Part shown: piece by piece, positions 25,815 through 37,092 of the stretch | Numbering within the stretch: the stretch's first letter is position 1 | Layout: each line of letters opens with the position of its first letter | NCBI GenBank assembly: GCA_037200975.1 | Contig: JBBCGI010000001.1 | Location: forward strand, 2,914,001-2,978,000 | DNA: 64,000 nucleotides | DNA from: Pseudomonadota bacterium | GTDB lineage: Bacteria; Pseudomonadota; Gammaproteobacteria; Steroidobacterales; Steroidobacteraceae | Direction: 5' to 3' | Translations under genes and position numbers: made by a program | Notes under the pieces: generated by a model | What the model was told of the DNA's origin: nothing | The model's input: the letters and a program-made list of their open reading frames with translations, nothing else | Databases searched by the model: none

Positions 25815-27418
25815 CAGGATGTCTCCGGAGGTGAGTGGGAGCGCATCGCGTCGGCGAGCGCGCGCCAGCGCCGGCCGCGAACGCGCGAATACGCCTTCGG
25901 GAACTTGCGCCGGCAGCGCTCGAACGCACGCCGGTCGCGTTCGACGAGCCGCCCCATGGCGAAGTAGGTAGACGAGGGCAGCGGCTGCGCATCGTTCGCG
26001 AGCGCCACGAAGTGTTGCTCGCGCACGGCGGCATCGTGGAATGCGCCGAGAATGTCCTGCAGCCGTCCGAGCGCACGCGTGTAGATGTGCGCGGCCTCGC
26101 CGTACAGCGCGGCGAAGGCGTCGAGCGTGTAGCGCAGCCGTTTCGCGCGAATACGCACTTCGTGGAAATCGTCGGGACCGGACTCGGCGCCGATCTTGCG
26201 CGCGCGTTTGCGCAGTTTGCGGGCCTGCTCCCGGATCAGTTCGCGCGCGATGGCGCCCGTCGGTTCCGCCAGGCCGGCGGCGGCTACGGGTTCCTCGCGC
26301 AACTTTTCCTGCCAGCCCTGCACCCAGAATCGCACGCGCTCCGAGTCGAGCACCGTGAGCAGCCGTCCGCGCAGGGCGGAGCGCTCATTGCGCAGCCGGT
26401 CGAGCATGGGGCGCAGCGCGTGCTGCTCGTCATCGCCGGGCGCGGCGAGCGAGCTGTCGAGATGGGCGATCTGCACGTCGCGGTCGCGCACGGCGCCGAG
26501 CGATCGCACCAGCAGGCGCACGGTGCGGCGCTCGCGCACCGCCCAGTCGGGTCCGCGTCGTTGCCAGGAGCGCAGCAGCACGTCCAGGTGCCGCGCGGCG
26601 ACGCGCATCTCGTGGACGCTGTCCGCCGTGCCCACCCGCACGCGCGGCTCGGCGTCGAGCACCATCCCGAGGTAACGCCGCAACTGTGCCCGCTGCGTCG
26701 CGGGAAAATCCTGCCGCGGCGAGATTTCGAGACTGCCGAGCGTGAGGCGTTTCTCCGGGTCGAGTCCGGCGGCCGCGAGGCCGGCCCGAAACTTGGAGAG
26801 CTGCACGGCTTGCAGCTGCGCGCCGGCGCGAAAATCCTCGACCCAGGAATCGAGCGCTGCCGGTTCGGCATTGATGCATTCGACTTCCACGCGCGTGAAT
26901 TGCTGGGCGGCGCCGGCCGGCGTGTCGATGGCAGTGTCGTCGAGCGCGACCTCGGCCAGCGGCAGGTCGGAATCCGCCTCCAGCAGCCGTAGCGGTTCGC
27001 GGTGTGTGCGGACCTGGAAGAGAGCCGCCAGCGCGCGCGTGCCAACGAGTTCGCGGATGCGTGCCGCGATGGCGTCTTCGGCGGCGAGCACGCGGGTCAT
27101 GTCCGCGCTCGCCACCTTCCCCGAGATCTCGGTGCGGCGCGCGAATCCGCTACTCGCCGCATGCAGCGACTTGAGGGTCACTTCGAAACCGCCGGCATTG
27201 GCGGCGTCTGCGTTGGCGGACTGGCGTAGCCGCAGCGCGAAGCCCGCGCGATAGATCATCCAGTCGGAGGAATCGTAATAGGTGTCAAGAATCTCGAGCG
27301 GTGCACCTGCGGCCAGTCGCCGCGAGGAAGATTCCGTGGGCTGCGACGCGAGCCAGGCACGCGCCGGCGCCAGGTCGGCCGTCGCAAATTGCCATTCGAG
27401 CTCGGTGTGACTTTTCAT
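25814..27418 (-). CDS. CYTH-CHAD domain protein (polyphosphate-related)
   Basis: A 534-residue protein. The N-terminal CYTH domain (residues 1-200) begins ELEWQFAT, a variant of the ExExK triphosphate-tunnel motif, with LDTYYDSSDWMIYRAGFALRLR and FEVTLKS. The C-terminal CHAD domain (about 225-510) is His/Arg-rich, with VHEMRVAARHLDVLLR and HEVRIRAKRLRYTLDAF. CYTH enzymes hydrolyse inorganic triphosphate; CHAD domains bind polyphosphate. It is co-transcribed with sixA and follows purD on the same strand. Confidence 0.9.
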   Translation of the reverse strand: MKSHTELEWQFATADLAPARAWLASQPTESSSRRLAAGAPLEILDTYYDSSDWMIYRAGFALRLRQSANADAANAGGFEVTLKSLHAASSGFARRTEISGKVASADMTRVLAAEDAIAARIRELVGTRALAALFQVRTHREPLRLLEADSDLPLAEVALDDTAIDTPAGAAQQFTRVEVECINAEPAALDSWVEDFRAGAQLQAVQLSKFRAGLAAAGLDPEKRLTLGSLEISPRQDFPATQRAQLRRYLGMVLDAEPRVRVGTADSVHEMRVAARHLDVLLRSWQRRGPDWAVRERRTVRLLVRSLGAVRDRDVQIAHLDSSLAAPGDDEQHALRPMLDRLRNERSALRGRLLTVLDSERVRFWVQGWQEKLREEPVAAAGLAEPTGAIARELIREQARKLRKRARKIGAESGPDDFHEVRIRAKRLRYTLDAFAALYGEAAHIYTRALGRLQDILGAFHDAAVREQHFVALANDAQPLPSSTYFAMGRLVERDRRAFERCRRKFPKAYSRVRGRRWRALADAMRSHSPPETS

Positions 27419-27448
27419 GTCCTTGTGACCACCGGCACGCGCGCGAAT

Positions 27449-28762
27449 TCAACGGTGCGGATCGTCTCGCGCGTCTTCGCGCGCCCGCTCGCGCGCGATC
27501 GCCCGGTAGCCGATGTCGCGGCGGCATTGCATGCCCTTCCACGACGTCGCATCGACCAGTGCGTAAGCCTGCGCCTGCGCCGCGGAAACGCTCGTGCCCA
27601 GGCCCACCGCGCACAACACGCGGCCGCCATTCGTGACGACGGTGCTTCCGTCGAGCAGCGTCCCGGCGTGAAACACCTTTCCGGGTAGTTTGGCGGCGGC
27701 CTCGAGGCCCGAGATCGGATCGCCCTTGCGCACGTTGTCCGGATACCCTTCCGCCGCCAGCACCACGCCGAGCGCGGCCCGCTCGTCCCACTCGGCGTGC
27801 AACCCCGCGAGCCGTTTGTCGAGTGCCGCCTCGCACAGCTCCACCAGATCGCTCTTGAGCCGCATCATGATCGGCTGCGTCTCCGGATCGCCGAAGCGGC
27901 AGTTGTACTCGAGCACGTTCGGTGTGCCGTCGGGATGCACCATGATCCCGGCGTACAGAAAACCCGTGTAGGGCGTGCCGTCTTTCGCGAGCCCGCGAAT
28001 GGAAGGTTCGATGACCTCGCGCATGATGCGTTCGTGCATCGCGCGGTCGACCACGGGCGCGGGTGAGTAGGCGCCCATGCCACCGGTGTTCGGGCCGGCA
28101 TCGGCGTCTTTCAGCCGCTTGTGGTCCTGCGAGGTGGCGAACGCCAGGATGTTCTTGCCGTCGGCCATGACGATGAAACTCGCTTCCTCGCCCGGCAGGA
28201 ACTCCTCGATGACGACTTCATCGCCGGAGGCGCCGAACTGCCCGCCGAACATCGACAACGCGGCCTCGATGGCCTCTTCAGCCGTGTCGAGGATCAGCAC
28301 GCCCTTGCCGGCGGCGAGCCCGCTGGCCTTCACCACGATCGGCATGCGCTGGGCGCGCACCCAGTCCGGATCGAAGGTCTCCTTGCGGAAGGTGGCATAG
28401 GCCGCGGTGGGGATGCCGTGCCGCTTGAGGAATTCCTTGGTGTACGCCTTGGAGCCTTCGAGCTGCGCCGCGGCCTGCGTCGGACCGAAGCAACGCAACC
28501 CCGCGGCCTGGAACGCATCGACCACGCCGGCGACCAGCGGGCCCTCGGGGCCGATGATGGTGAGCCCGACCTGCTCGGATTTCGCCAGCGCTACCAGCCC
28601 CGGAATGTCTTCGGCGGCCACGTTCACATTGCGGACGCGCGGTTCGGTCGCGGTGCCGCCATTACCCGGCGCGACCAGTACTTCGGACACCTTCGCGGAT
28701 TGCGCGCACTTCCATGCGAGCGCGTGTTCGCGTCCGCCGGAGCCTACGATCAGGATCTTCAT
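27449..28762 (-). CDS. purD: Phosphoribosylamine-glycine ligase
   Basis: A 437-residue ATP-grasp enzyme: N-terminus MKILIVGSGGREHALAWK, TIIGPEGPLVAGVVDAF, the glycine-rich ATP loop KASGLAAGKGVLI, and LEYNCRFGDPETQP. It joins glycine to phosphoribosylamine in de novo purine synthesis. The C-terminus (ARERAREDARDDPHR) is an extra charged tail beyond the usual end. It is 12 bases downstream of purH, the common purHD operon. Confidence 0.95.
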   Translation of the reverse strand: MKILIVGSGGREHALAWKCAQSAKVSEVLVAPGNGGTATEPRVRNVNVAAEDIPGLVALAKSEQVGLTIIGPEGPLVAGVVDAFQAAGLRCFGPTQAAAQLEGSKAYTKEFLKRHGIPTAAYATFRKETFDPDWVRAQRMPIVVKASGLAAGKGVLILDTAEEAIEAALSMFGGQFGASGDEVVIEEFLPGEEASFIVMADGKNILAFATSQDHKRLKDADAGPNTGGMGAYSPAPVVDRAMHERIMREVIEPSIRGLAKDGTPYTGFLYAGIMVHPDGTPNVLEYNCRFGDPETQPIMMRLKSDLVELCEAALDKRLAGLHAEWDERAALGVVLAAEGYPDNVRKGDPISGLEAAAKLPGKVFHAGTLLDGSTVVTNGGRVLCAVGLGTSVSAAQAQAYALVDATSWKGMQCRRDIGYRAIARERAREDARDDPHR

Positions 28763-28774
28763 GAAACCTGGCGG

Positions 28775-30340
28775 CTAGTGCCGGAAGTGGCGCATGCCGG
28801 TGAACACCATGGTCATGCCGTGTTCATCGGCCGCCGCGATGACTTCATCGTCGCGTTTGCTGCCGCCCGGTTGAACGATCGCCTTGATGCCGTACGCGGC
28901 CGCCGCGTCGATGCCGTCGCGAAACGGAAAGAAGGCGTCCGAGGCCATCGAGCTGCCTTCGACCGGCAGGCCTTCGTCTTTCGCCTTGAGCGCGGCGACA
29001 TGCGTGGAATACACGCGCGACATCTGCCCGGCGCCCACGCCGATGGTCATGCCGTCCCGCGCGAACACGATCGCGTTCGATTTCACGTACTTGCACACGC
29101 GCCAGGCAAACCACAGGTCCGCGTACTGCGTGGGCGTGGGCTGCTTCTGCGTGACGATCTTGAAAGTGTCGGGATCCGCGAGCGCCGTGTCGCGGCTCTG
29201 CACGAGCAGGCCACCGACCACGCTGCGGTATTCGAGCTCGGAAGGGTTGGGGTTTGCGAGCGGGCCCACGACCAGCACGCGCACGTTGGCCTTGCCGGCG
29301 AGCACCTTGGCGGCCGCGGCCGAAACGCTGGGCGCTGCGATGACTTCGACGAACTGCCGCCCCGTGATGGCGGTGGCAGTCGCTTCATCGAGCTCACGAT
29401 TGAACGCGATGATGCCGCCGAACGCGGAGGTCGGATCCGTGCGGTACGCGCGATCGTAGGCATCCGACAACGACATGGACGTCGCCACGCCACAGGGGTT
29501 GGCGTGCTTGACGATCACGCAGGCGGGTTCGTTGAACACGCGCACGCATTCGACCGCGGTGTCGGTGTCGGCGATGTTGTTGAACGACAGTTCCTTGCCC
29601 TGCAGCATCCTGGCGTTGGCCACACACGAGCCCTTGACGCCCGGCTCGCGGTAGAACGCCGCCTGCTGATGCGGGTTCTCGCCGTAGCGCAGGTCCTGGA
29701 TTTTTTCGTAGACCAGCGGCAGCGTGGCGGGGAACGTTTCCGCCTGATTGCCTTCGCGATTCAACAGATAGTTGGACACCATCGTGTCGTACTTCGCGGT
29801 GTGCGCGAACGCCTTGGCGGCGAGCCGCGAACGCGTGTCGATGCTGGTGGCGCCCGCGTTGGCGTCGAGATCGGCGGCGACCAGCGGGTAGTCGGCCGGA
29901 TCGACGATGACCGTCACCGATTCATGGTTCTTGGAAGCCGCGCGCACCATCGCCGGGCCGCCGATGTCGATGTTCTCGATCGCATCGGCGTACGTGCAGT
30001 CGGGTTTCGCGACCGTCTGGGCGAACGGATAGAGGTTCACGACCAGCAGATCGATACGCGGGATGTCGTGCTTCGCCATCACCTCGTCGTCGGTGCCGCG
30101 ACGGCCCAGCAGGCCGCCGTGCACGCGCGGATGCAGCGTCTTGACGCGGCCGTCCATGATCTCGGGGAAACCCGTGTAGGTGCTTACGTCGATCACGGGC
30201 AGGCCCGCGTCGCGCAGCGCCCGGGCTGTACCGCCAGTGCTCAGCAACTCAACTTTGCGCGCAACGAGCGACTTGGCGAAGTCGATCAGCCCCGTCTTGT
30301 CGGAAACCGACAGCAGGGCCCTGCGAATCGTGACGAGCAT
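28775..30340 (-). CDS. purH: Bifunctional AICAR formyltransferase / IMP cyclohydrolase
   Basis: A 521-residue protein. The N-terminal MGS-like IMP cyclohydrolase domain has [31 protein letters not shown] and [12 protein letters not shown]. The C-terminal transformylase domain has [19 protein letters not shown] and [17 protein letters not shown]. It catalyses the last two steps to IMP. It lies between fis and purD, all on the minus strand. Confidence 0.96.
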   Translation of the reverse strand: MLVTIRRALLSVSDKTGLIDFAKSLVARKVELLSTGGTARALRDAGLPVIDVSTYTGFPEIMDGRVKTLHPRVHGGLLGRRGTDDEVMAKHDIPRIDLLVVNLYPFAQTVAKPDCTYADAIENIDIGGPAMVRAASKNHESVTVIVDPADYPLVAADLDANAGATSIDTRSRLAAKAFAHTAKYDTMVSNYLLNREGNQAETFPATLPLVYEKIQDLRYGENPHQQAAFYREPGVKGSCVANARMLQGKELSFNNIADTDTAVECVRVFNEPACVIVKHANPCGVATSMSLSDAYDRAYRTDPTSAFGGIIAFNRELDEATATAITGRQFVEVIAAPSVSAAAAKVLAGKANVRVLVVGPLANPNPSELEYRSVVGGLLVQSRDTALADPDTFKIVTQKQPTPTQYADLWFAWRVCKYVKSNAIVFARDGMTIGVGAGQMSRVYSTHVAALKAKDEGLPVEGSSMASDAFFPFRDGIDAAAAYGIKAIVQPGGSKRDDEVIAAADEHGMTMVFTGMRHFRH

Positions 30341-30347
30341 GGAAGCG

Positions 30348-30632
30348 TCAGCCCGAGAGGCCGAACTGTCGCAGTTTCTTTCTCAGCGTGCCCCGGTTGA
30401 TACCGAGGATGGCGGCGGCGCGGCACTGGTTGCCCGAGGAGTAGTCGAGCACGGCGCGGAACAGCGGCTCTTCGACTTCGCGCAACACGAGGTCGTACAG
30501 GTGCGCCGGCTTGTGGCCATTGAGATTGGAGAAGTAGTCGGAGAGTGCGCGCTCGGCGTGATTTCTGAGCGGCACTTCCAGCGCGCCATTGCGGCCGGAA
30601 TCTTTTCTGGTCCGTGAAGTTTTCGCCGTCAT
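30348..30632 (-). CDS. fis: Nucleoid-associated regulator Fis
   Basis: A 94-residue Fis protein with a C-terminal helix-turn-helix ([20 protein letters not shown]) and [21 protein letters not shown] choose ATG 30632 ([10 protein letters not shown]), which gives the normal size; the frame to 30767 overlaps the dusB terminus. The dusB-fis order is the classic gammaproteobacterial operon. Fis bends DNA and activates rRNA and other growth promoters. The purH stop-to-fis spacing suggests the purine genes could be read from the same transcript. Confidence 0.94.
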   Translation of the reverse strand: MTAKTSRTRKDSGRNGALEVPLRNHAERALSDYFSNLNGHKPAHLYDLVLREVEEPLFRAVLDYSSGNQCRAAAILGINRGTLRKKLRQFGLSG

Positions 30633-30675
30633 TACCGATGCCCCGTCGTCTGTGCTCGAGCCTGAACACTTCGTC

Positions 30676-31695
30676 TTAAACACTCGCTGCAAATCCTCCC
30701 CAGGCTGCAACGGTGGCCTGGCCGCTGGTCTGCAACCAGCTATCCAGACTTTTTTCCGACAACGCAAACTGCGACGCCGACGTTGAAGCTGCCATCAACT
30801 CCCGACGAACATCGGGCGCGTCCTGCAACTTCTCAAAATACCAACCGAGGTGTTTGCGTGCGACTCGAAGTCCGGTTTCTTCGCCGTAAAAAGCGTAGAG
30901 GGATTCGAGATGCGCGAGGATGGTATCACGCACTTTCTGGAGTGGAAGTGCGGGCGCAATTTTTCCGTGCGACAAAAAATAATTGACATCACGAAAGATC
31001 CACGGTGAGCCATGCGCTGCGCGGCCGAGCATTACTCCTGTTGCTCCGGTGAAATCAAGCACTGCGCGCGCTTTTTGCGGCGAATCAATATCACCATTTG
31101 CGAATAAAGGAATTTTCACGCGCGATCTGATTTCGCGAATGGTTTCGTACTCCGCGTCGCCGTCGTAAAAATCTTCGCGTGTGCGCCCGTGAATCGCGAG
31201 CGCTGCGATGCCACACGATTCAGCGAGTTGCGCGATGCGCACACCGTTGCGCTGATCGCGGCTCCATCCGGTGCGCGTCTTCAGGGTTACCGGTACGCTC
31301 GATGCGGCGACCACCGCGGAAAGAATTTTCGCGACCAGCGTTTCGTCGGTGAGCAGCGCGGAACCGCACAGCCGGTTGCAGACTTTCTTCGCCGGGCAGC
31401 CCATGTTGATGTCGATGATCTGCGCACCGAGATCGATATTGCGGCGTGCGGCTTCGGCGAGTGGTTCGGGATCTGCACCAGCGAGTTGCACGACGCGCGG
31501 CTCGGGCTCGCCGGAATGATCCATGCGCAGTTGTGTTTTTTTCGTGGTCCAAAGACGCACATCGCTGGTGATCATTTCCGACGCGGCGAGACCCGCTCCA
31601 AATGTCCTGGCGATTTGTCGGAATGGCCGATCGGTCACGCCTGCCATCGGCGCGAGCACGATTGACGAACTCAACTCGTAGGGGCCAATACGCAT
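30676..31695 (-). CDS. dusB: tRNA-dihydrouridine synthase B
   Basis: A 339-residue flavoenzyme: VLAPMAGVTDRPFRQIAR, INMGCPAKKVCNRLCGSALL (catalytic Cys), VTLKTRTGW, LAIHGRTREDFY, FANGDIDSP and GVMLGRAAHGSPWIF. Start 31695 (MRIGPYEL) is used; the longer frame up to 32037 is antisense to the neighbour. It reduces uridine in the tRNA D-loop. The upstream partner of fis, as in E. coli. Confidence 0.95.
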   Translation of the reverse strand: MRIGPYELSSSIVLAPMAGVTDRPFRQIARTFGAGLAASEMITSDVRLWTTKKTQLRMDHSGEPEPRVVQLAGADPEPLAEAARRNIDLGAQIIDINMGCPAKKVCNRLCGSALLTDETLVAKILSAVVAASSVPVTLKTRTGWSRDQRNGVRIAQLAESCGIAALAIHGRTREDFYDGDAEYETIREIRSRVKIPLFANGDIDSPQKARAVLDFTGATGVMLGRAAHGSPWIFRDVNYFLSHGKIAPALPLQKVRDTILAHLESLYAFYGEETGLRVARKHLGWYFEKLQDAPDVRRELMAASTSASQFALSEKSLDSWLQTSGQATVAAWGGFAASV

Positions 31696-31708
31696 CGCGC
31701 TTGGTACT

Positions 31709-33046
31709 TCAGCCCGCGGAGCGGCGCCGGGCGTCGTTCGCACAACCGATAGCGCCGCTCTCGTCGCGCAGGCAGGCGTCGATCTCGAAGCCGATGGCGG
31801 CTTTGCCCGGGTCGATAACGTGTAATTCAGCATCGATGCGCTGGTCCGGCTCGAGCAGCCGCTGATCCGCAGCCCGCGGTGGCAGATAGTCCCGCGGGGT
31901 AAGGTCGCGCGTCGCCACGGCGTTACCGTAGCGGTCGCGCAGCGTGAGGCGCACCAGCGGCAGCGGCTGCACGCGCGAGCTCTCGTTATGTACCGACAGC
32001 CGCACCCGCAGGCGTGTGCCATCGCTGCCCTCGGCATCGGCGCCGAGCTGCTTCACCGAATACGCCAGCAGGTCCCAGCGCGGCACGAGCACCACGCCAA
32101 ACCACCCATAGACCTTCGAGGCGGCGGGCCCGAGTGTCGGACTCAACGCCAGGCTCTGCCGGTTGTAGTGCAGCAGCTGGACGACGAGCAGCAGTGCGAG
32201 CAACACGGCGCCGCTCACGTACTGCCACGCCGGCCGCCCGCTTGCGGCCGGCATGAACAGCGGTTCGAGCGCCGTATCGCCACTCGACGCGGAAACGCCG
32301 GCGACGTCGCGCGCTGCGCGGACCTCCACGGGCTCATCGTCGAGATTCGCTGCGGGGCGCAGCGCTTCGCGTTCGCCCGTGCGGCTGCGCGTCGCGACGG
32401 CTTCCGCTTCGGCGAACATCTGTTCGACCCACGGCGGATCCGCGGCACCGCTCTGTTCGATCGTTTCGTCCGTTGTCGCAGGATCTGCGGCGGCGGAATC
32501 CGCCGGTGCGCCGTCCTCGGTATCGTCCAGCAGCGACCAGTCGTCGGATGCGATCGTGTCGGTGAATGTCGGTTCGACCGGTTCGAGTTCGGGTTCGGTC
32601 GCCGGCTCTTGCGGATCTTCGGAAAGCACTACGGCTTCGTAGGTGCCCGAGGCGATGTCGGTGTCGCGCGCGGGAGGATCGATGAAGATTTCGGAAACGT
32701 CGGTCGCAACCGGATCGAATTCCATCGAACCTTCTTCGATGTTTCCGGCGTTGGCGATGAAACTCAGATCGAGTTCGGGGGCAGGTTCCTGCGCCGGCGG
32801 CACGGATTCCGGTTCTATCGCCACGCCGGCACCGAAGGCGGGCTCGATCGGAAGTTTCGGCGTCGTCTCCTGGAGGCGGCGATTGGCAGTGTCCGACGTG
32901 CCGCCGTTCGGCTCGCCTTCGCGCAATGCGATCAACGCGTTGAACACATTCGCGCAGCGGCCACAGCGAACGTAGCCCTGTCCGGCGCGCAGATCGACGG
33001 TGGTGACGACCAGCGTCAGCGTGCATTTCGGACAGATGGTGAACAA
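31709..33046 (-). CDS. MJ0042 zinc-finger plus DUF3426 membrane protein
   Basis: A 445-residue protein. The N-terminal zinc ribbon has two CxxC pairs (CPKC at residues 5-8, CGRC near 28-31) of the MJ0042 type. A long acidic, low-complexity middle (about 60-265) is followed by one helix (YVSGAVLLALLLVVQLLHY, about 270-290) and a periplasmic DUF3426 domain (LRVRLSVHNESSRVQPLPLV, LTPRDYLP). Family function is unknown; members commonly sit in the accB/prmA/dusB-fis neighbourhood, as here. It lies 13 bases upstream of dusB. Confidence 0.87.
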   Translation of the reverse strand: MFTICPKCTLTLVVTTVDLRAGQGYVRCGRCANVFNALIALREGEPNGGTSDTANRRLQETTPKLPIEPAFGAGVAIEPESVPPAQEPAPELDLSFIANAGNIEEGSMEFDPVATDVSEIFIDPPARDTDIASGTYEAVVLSEDPQEPATEPELEPVEPTFTDTIASDDWSLLDDTEDGAPADSAAADPATTDETIEQSGAADPPWVEQMFAEAEAVATRSRTGEREALRPAANLDDEPVEVRAARDVAGVSASSGDTALEPLFMPAASGRPAWQYVSGAVLLALLLVVQLLHYNRQSLALSPTLGPAASKVYGWFGVVLVPRWDLLAYSVKQLGADAEGSDGTRLRVRLSVHNESSRVQPLPLVRLTLRDRYGNAVATRDLTPRDYLPPRAADQRLLEPDQRIDAELHVIDPGKAAIGFEIDACLRDESGAIGCANDARRRSAG

Positions 33047-33047
33047 C

Positions 33048-33773
33048 TCAGTATCTCCCCGCCAACACTGACGAGCGGACGCGCGTGCTGATCTGGCCGA
33101 TACCCGCCGCCAGCAATTTCTTCAGCAGTGCTTCGCGGCCGTTCGACAGGGACCAGTTCATTTCGTCGTCCGTGATCACCGTGGCGATGAGCATTTCCAT
33201 CATGCCATTCGGCAGGCGCGTGCCCTGTGGAAGCGGCGGCTGCGCTTTTGATATGAGCAGGTTCACGCTGTCAGCCGGCTGCGGGCCGACCTTGACCTCG
33301 GCAGCCGTGACGCCCCGGTGTTTCTCCACGCGATCCATGAAACCGGCCTCGGCGAGAATCTCGGCATTGGTGGCCCACTGCAGTATCCACAGCGGCCACT
33401 CGGCGTTCTCGCGCGCCACGACCATGAGCTCGAAGCCGTAACCCGCCGCGTCATCCGGCGGGGCCGCGGCCAGGCGATTGACCGGTGCTGGCATGCCGAC
33501 ATTCGAGAGGCCGAAGGTGCTGTACGCCCACACGTCCCTGCCTAACTTGTCGGCACGCATGACGAACAGGCCGCCCCCGGGCCAGACGCCCGTCATGTGC
33601 GGCAGTTTGAGGATGTCGTTGGGGAAGTCACCGATCGCGGCCTGGTAATAACGCTCGCGTGCGGAGTAGGCCGCCTGCCAGCGCCGGTCCACATCGTCGG
33701 TGGCCGGCGCGGCAGCGACACTGACTGCGAGCCCGGGAATCATCGCGGCGATCTTCCGCAGAATGCCATTCAT
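33048..33773 (-). CDS. Exported suppressor-of-fused (SUFU)-like domain protein
   Basis: A 241-residue protein with a signal-like N-terminus (KIAAMIPGLAVSVAAAPA). The segments GYGFELMVVARENAEWPLWI, GTRLPNGMMEMLIATVITDD and EMNWSLSNGREALLKKLLAA follow the pattern of bacterial SUFU-domain proteins. That is a pattern-level call only. Bacterial SUFU proteins are sometimes toxin-immunity factors, but here it is inserted between prmA (ATGA overlap) and the DUF3426 gene in a housekeeping operon. Confidence 0.55.
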   Translation of the reverse strand: MNGILRKIAAMIPGLAVSVAAAPATDDVDRRWQAAYSARERYYQAAIGDFPNDILKLPHMTGVWPGGGLFVMRADKLGRDVWAYSTFGLSNVGMPAPVNRLAAAPPDDAAGYGFELMVVARENAEWPLWILQWATNAEILAEAGFMDRVEKHRGVTAAEVKVGPQPADSVNLLISKAQPPLPQGTRLPNGMMEMLIATVITDDEMNWSLSNGREALLKKLLAAGIGQISTRVRSSVLAGRY

Positions 33774-34672
33774 GCGCGGTGTCCGGTTTTATCCATCACG
33801 CGGGTGCCGGCGAGAGCCGTCCAGCCATCGCGGGACGCGAAAGGCTCGATATCAAACCACGGCGCGTGCGCGCGTGTCACCTCGTCGGCCTGGTTGCTGA
33901 GCAGGCCGGCGAGCACGATTTTTCCGCCCGGGCGCGTCAGTGCGGCGAAGCGTGGCGCCAGCTCGCACAGCGGGCCGCACAGGATGTTAGCCAGCAGGAT
34001 GTCGACGCCGCCCGCGGGAAGTTTCGCGTCCGCGTCGACGACGCGCACCTGCGTTTCGACGCCATTCGCCGCCGCGTTGTCGTGGGTCGCAGTCAACGCC
34101 TGCGGGTCGATGTCGTAGGCGTGCGCTTCGCGCGCGCCGAGCTTCACGGCCGCGACCGCCAGCACGCCCGAGCCGCAGCCGTAGTCGATGGCGAGATCGC
34201 CGGTCTGCGCGTTCTCATCGAGCCAGCTCAGGCACATCGCGGTGGTGGCGTGTGTGCCGGTACCGAAGGCGAGTCCGGGATCGAGCCGCACGATCACTGC
34301 GCCCTCGGTGTGGACGTGCGAGTGATGCGGAGCGACCCACAGCCGCCGGCCGAAAGACATGGGATGAAAATCGCGCAGCCACTCGCGCTCCCAGACGCGA
34401 TCCGCGAGTGTCTCGACCGAGATGCGTTGCGGCTCGAGGCGCAGCACGTGCGAGAGCCCTGCGACGATCTCCTGCGGCGAGCAGTCGAACGAGAACAGCG
34501 CCTGCAGGCGCGAATGCGGCCAGAGCCGGAATTCCCCGGGTGCGGGCTCGAGGATCGGGTCGTCGCGCTGGTCGGTGTACGAAACGGCCAGCGCGCCGAA
34601 TTCGAAGCAGGCCTCCTCGACGCGCTCGGCATCGAGCCCATCCAGAGACAAGGTGAGAGCTAGCTGCGGCAC
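33770..34672 (-). CDS. prmA: Ribosomal protein L11 methyltransferase
   Basis: A 300-residue SAM methyltransferase: N-terminal L11-recognition domain (QLALTLSLDGLDAERVEEAC), then LDPGLAFGTGTHATTAMCLSWLD, motif I IDYGCGSGVLAVAAVKLGA, and ILLANILCGPL. It trimethylates ribosomal protein L11. It follows accC by 12 bases, the standard accBC-prmA order, and its stop overlaps the next start. Confidence 0.95.
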   Translation of the reverse strand: MPQLALTLSLDGLDAERVEEACFEFGALAVSYTDQRDDPILEPAPGEFRLWPHSRLQALFSFDCSPQEIVAGLSHVLRLEPQRISVETLADRVWEREWLRDFHPMSFGRRLWVAPHHSHVHTEGAVIVRLDPGLAFGTGTHATTAMCLSWLDENAQTGDLAIDYGCGSGVLAVAAVKLGAREAHAYDIDPQALTATHDNAAANGVETQVRVVDADAKLPAGGVDILLANILCGPLCELAPRFAALTRPGGKIVLAGLLSNQADEVTRAHAPWFDIEPFASRDGWTALAGTRVMDKTGHRA

Positions 34673-34684
34673 TCGATACCCGGG

Positions 34685-36028
<1,344 letters not shown>

Positions 36029-36038
36029 GTCGGGCGCG

Positions 36039-36503
36039 TTACTCGATTACGAAGAGCGGCTGGCCGAATTCCACCGGGTCGCCATTCGTCGCCATGATGG
36101 CGGTGACCTTGCCGGCCTTGTCGCTTTCGATCTGGTTCATCATCTTCATCGCCTCGATGATGCAGAGCACCTGGCCTTCCTTTACTTCGGTGCCGATCTC
36201 GACGAACGGCTTGGCGCCGGGCGAAGCGGAGCCGTAGAACGTGCCAACCATCGGGGCCGCGACCACGTGTTCATTGGCGCGGCGCGGCGCGGTGGCGGGC
36301 GCGCCGCCGGTCACCGTCGTCGGCGCGGCGGGAGCGGCCACGGCGGCCGGCGCCTGCATCATGGCGGGCGCCACGTGGGTGACCATGCCGCCCGTGGGCA
36401 TGCGACTGATACGAACTGATTCCTCGCCTTCCTTGATCTCGATTTCGGCGATGCCCGATTCTTCGAGTAGTTCGATCAGTTTTTTTACTTTCCGAATGTC
36501 CAA
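36039..36503 (-). CDS. accB: Biotin carboxyl carrier protein of acetyl-CoA carboxylase
   Basis: A 154-residue protein with the biotinylation motif EAMKMMN (Lys near residue 120), an N-terminal [20 protein letters not shown] segment and an Ala/Pro linker (about 45-75). The start codon is TTG (36501-36503), preceded by an AAGGGG ribosome-binding site; a non-ATG start could tune the AccB level, which autoregulates the operon in some bacteria. Followed by accC. Confidence 0.95.
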   Translation of the reverse strand: MDIRKVKKLIELLEESGIAEIEIKEGEESVRISRMPTGGMVTHVAPAMMQAPAAVAAPAAPTTVTGGAPATAPRRANEHVVAAPMVGTFYGSASPGAKPFVEIGTEVKEGQVLCIIEAMKMMNQIESDKAGKVTAIMATNGDPVEFGQPLFVIE

Positions 36504-36527
36504 TGTGGACCCCTTATTCCAGATTGA

Positions 36528-36995
36528 CTATTGACGCGCGGGACGCGCGTCCGATTGCGTGCGGAGACGTTCGGCGGCCGCGAGGATGGCCAGCTCATAG
36601 CCGTGCGCACCCAGACCGACGATGCAGCCCACCGCGATGTCCGAGAAATACGAGTGATGCCGGAACTTCTCGCGCGAGAAGGTGTTCGACAGGTGCAGCT
36701 CGATGAACGGCAGCTTCACGCCGAGCAGTGCATCGCGCAGCGCGACGCTGGTGTGGGTGAAGCCGCCTGGATTGATGATCGCGAACGCGATGCCATTGGC
36801 CTTCGCCGTCTGGACGCGATCGATGAGCTCGTGTTCCGCGTTGCTCTGGAAGGCCACCAGTTCGTGCCCCAGTTTGGACGCCGCGTTTTTCGCGCGTTCC
36901 TCGATGGAGGCGAGCGTGTCCGAGCCGTACACCTCGGGTTCGCGTTGACCCAGCAGGTTCAGGTTCGGGCCGTTGAGTAATAAGAGTCGCGCCAT
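36528..36995 (-). CDS. aroQ: Type II 3-dehydroquinate dehydratase
   Basis: A 155-residue enzyme: [21 protein letters not shown] (start, with the catalytic Tyr loop), [18 protein letters not shown], and [20 protein letters not shown]. Start 36995 (MARLLLLNG) is preferred over the frame reaching 37163, whose extra residues are not family-like. It is the third step of the shikimate pathway and commonly precedes accBC. Confidence 0.94.
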   Translation of the reverse strand: MARLLLLNGPNLNLLGQREPEVYGSDTLASIEERAKNAASKLGHELVAFQSNAEHELIDRVQTAKANGIAFAIINPGGFTHTSVALRDALLGVKLPFIELHLSNTFSREKFRHHSYFSDIAVGCIVGLGAHGYELAILAAAERLRTQSDARPARQ

Positions 36996-37092
36996 ACGGC
37001 TTGAAAGCCTTCCCAGGAAACGTGAAGGCGGCGAATTTACCGTAATCGGCGGGGATCGGGAGCAGTTTTCGGCAATCTGGCGGGAATCGGCG

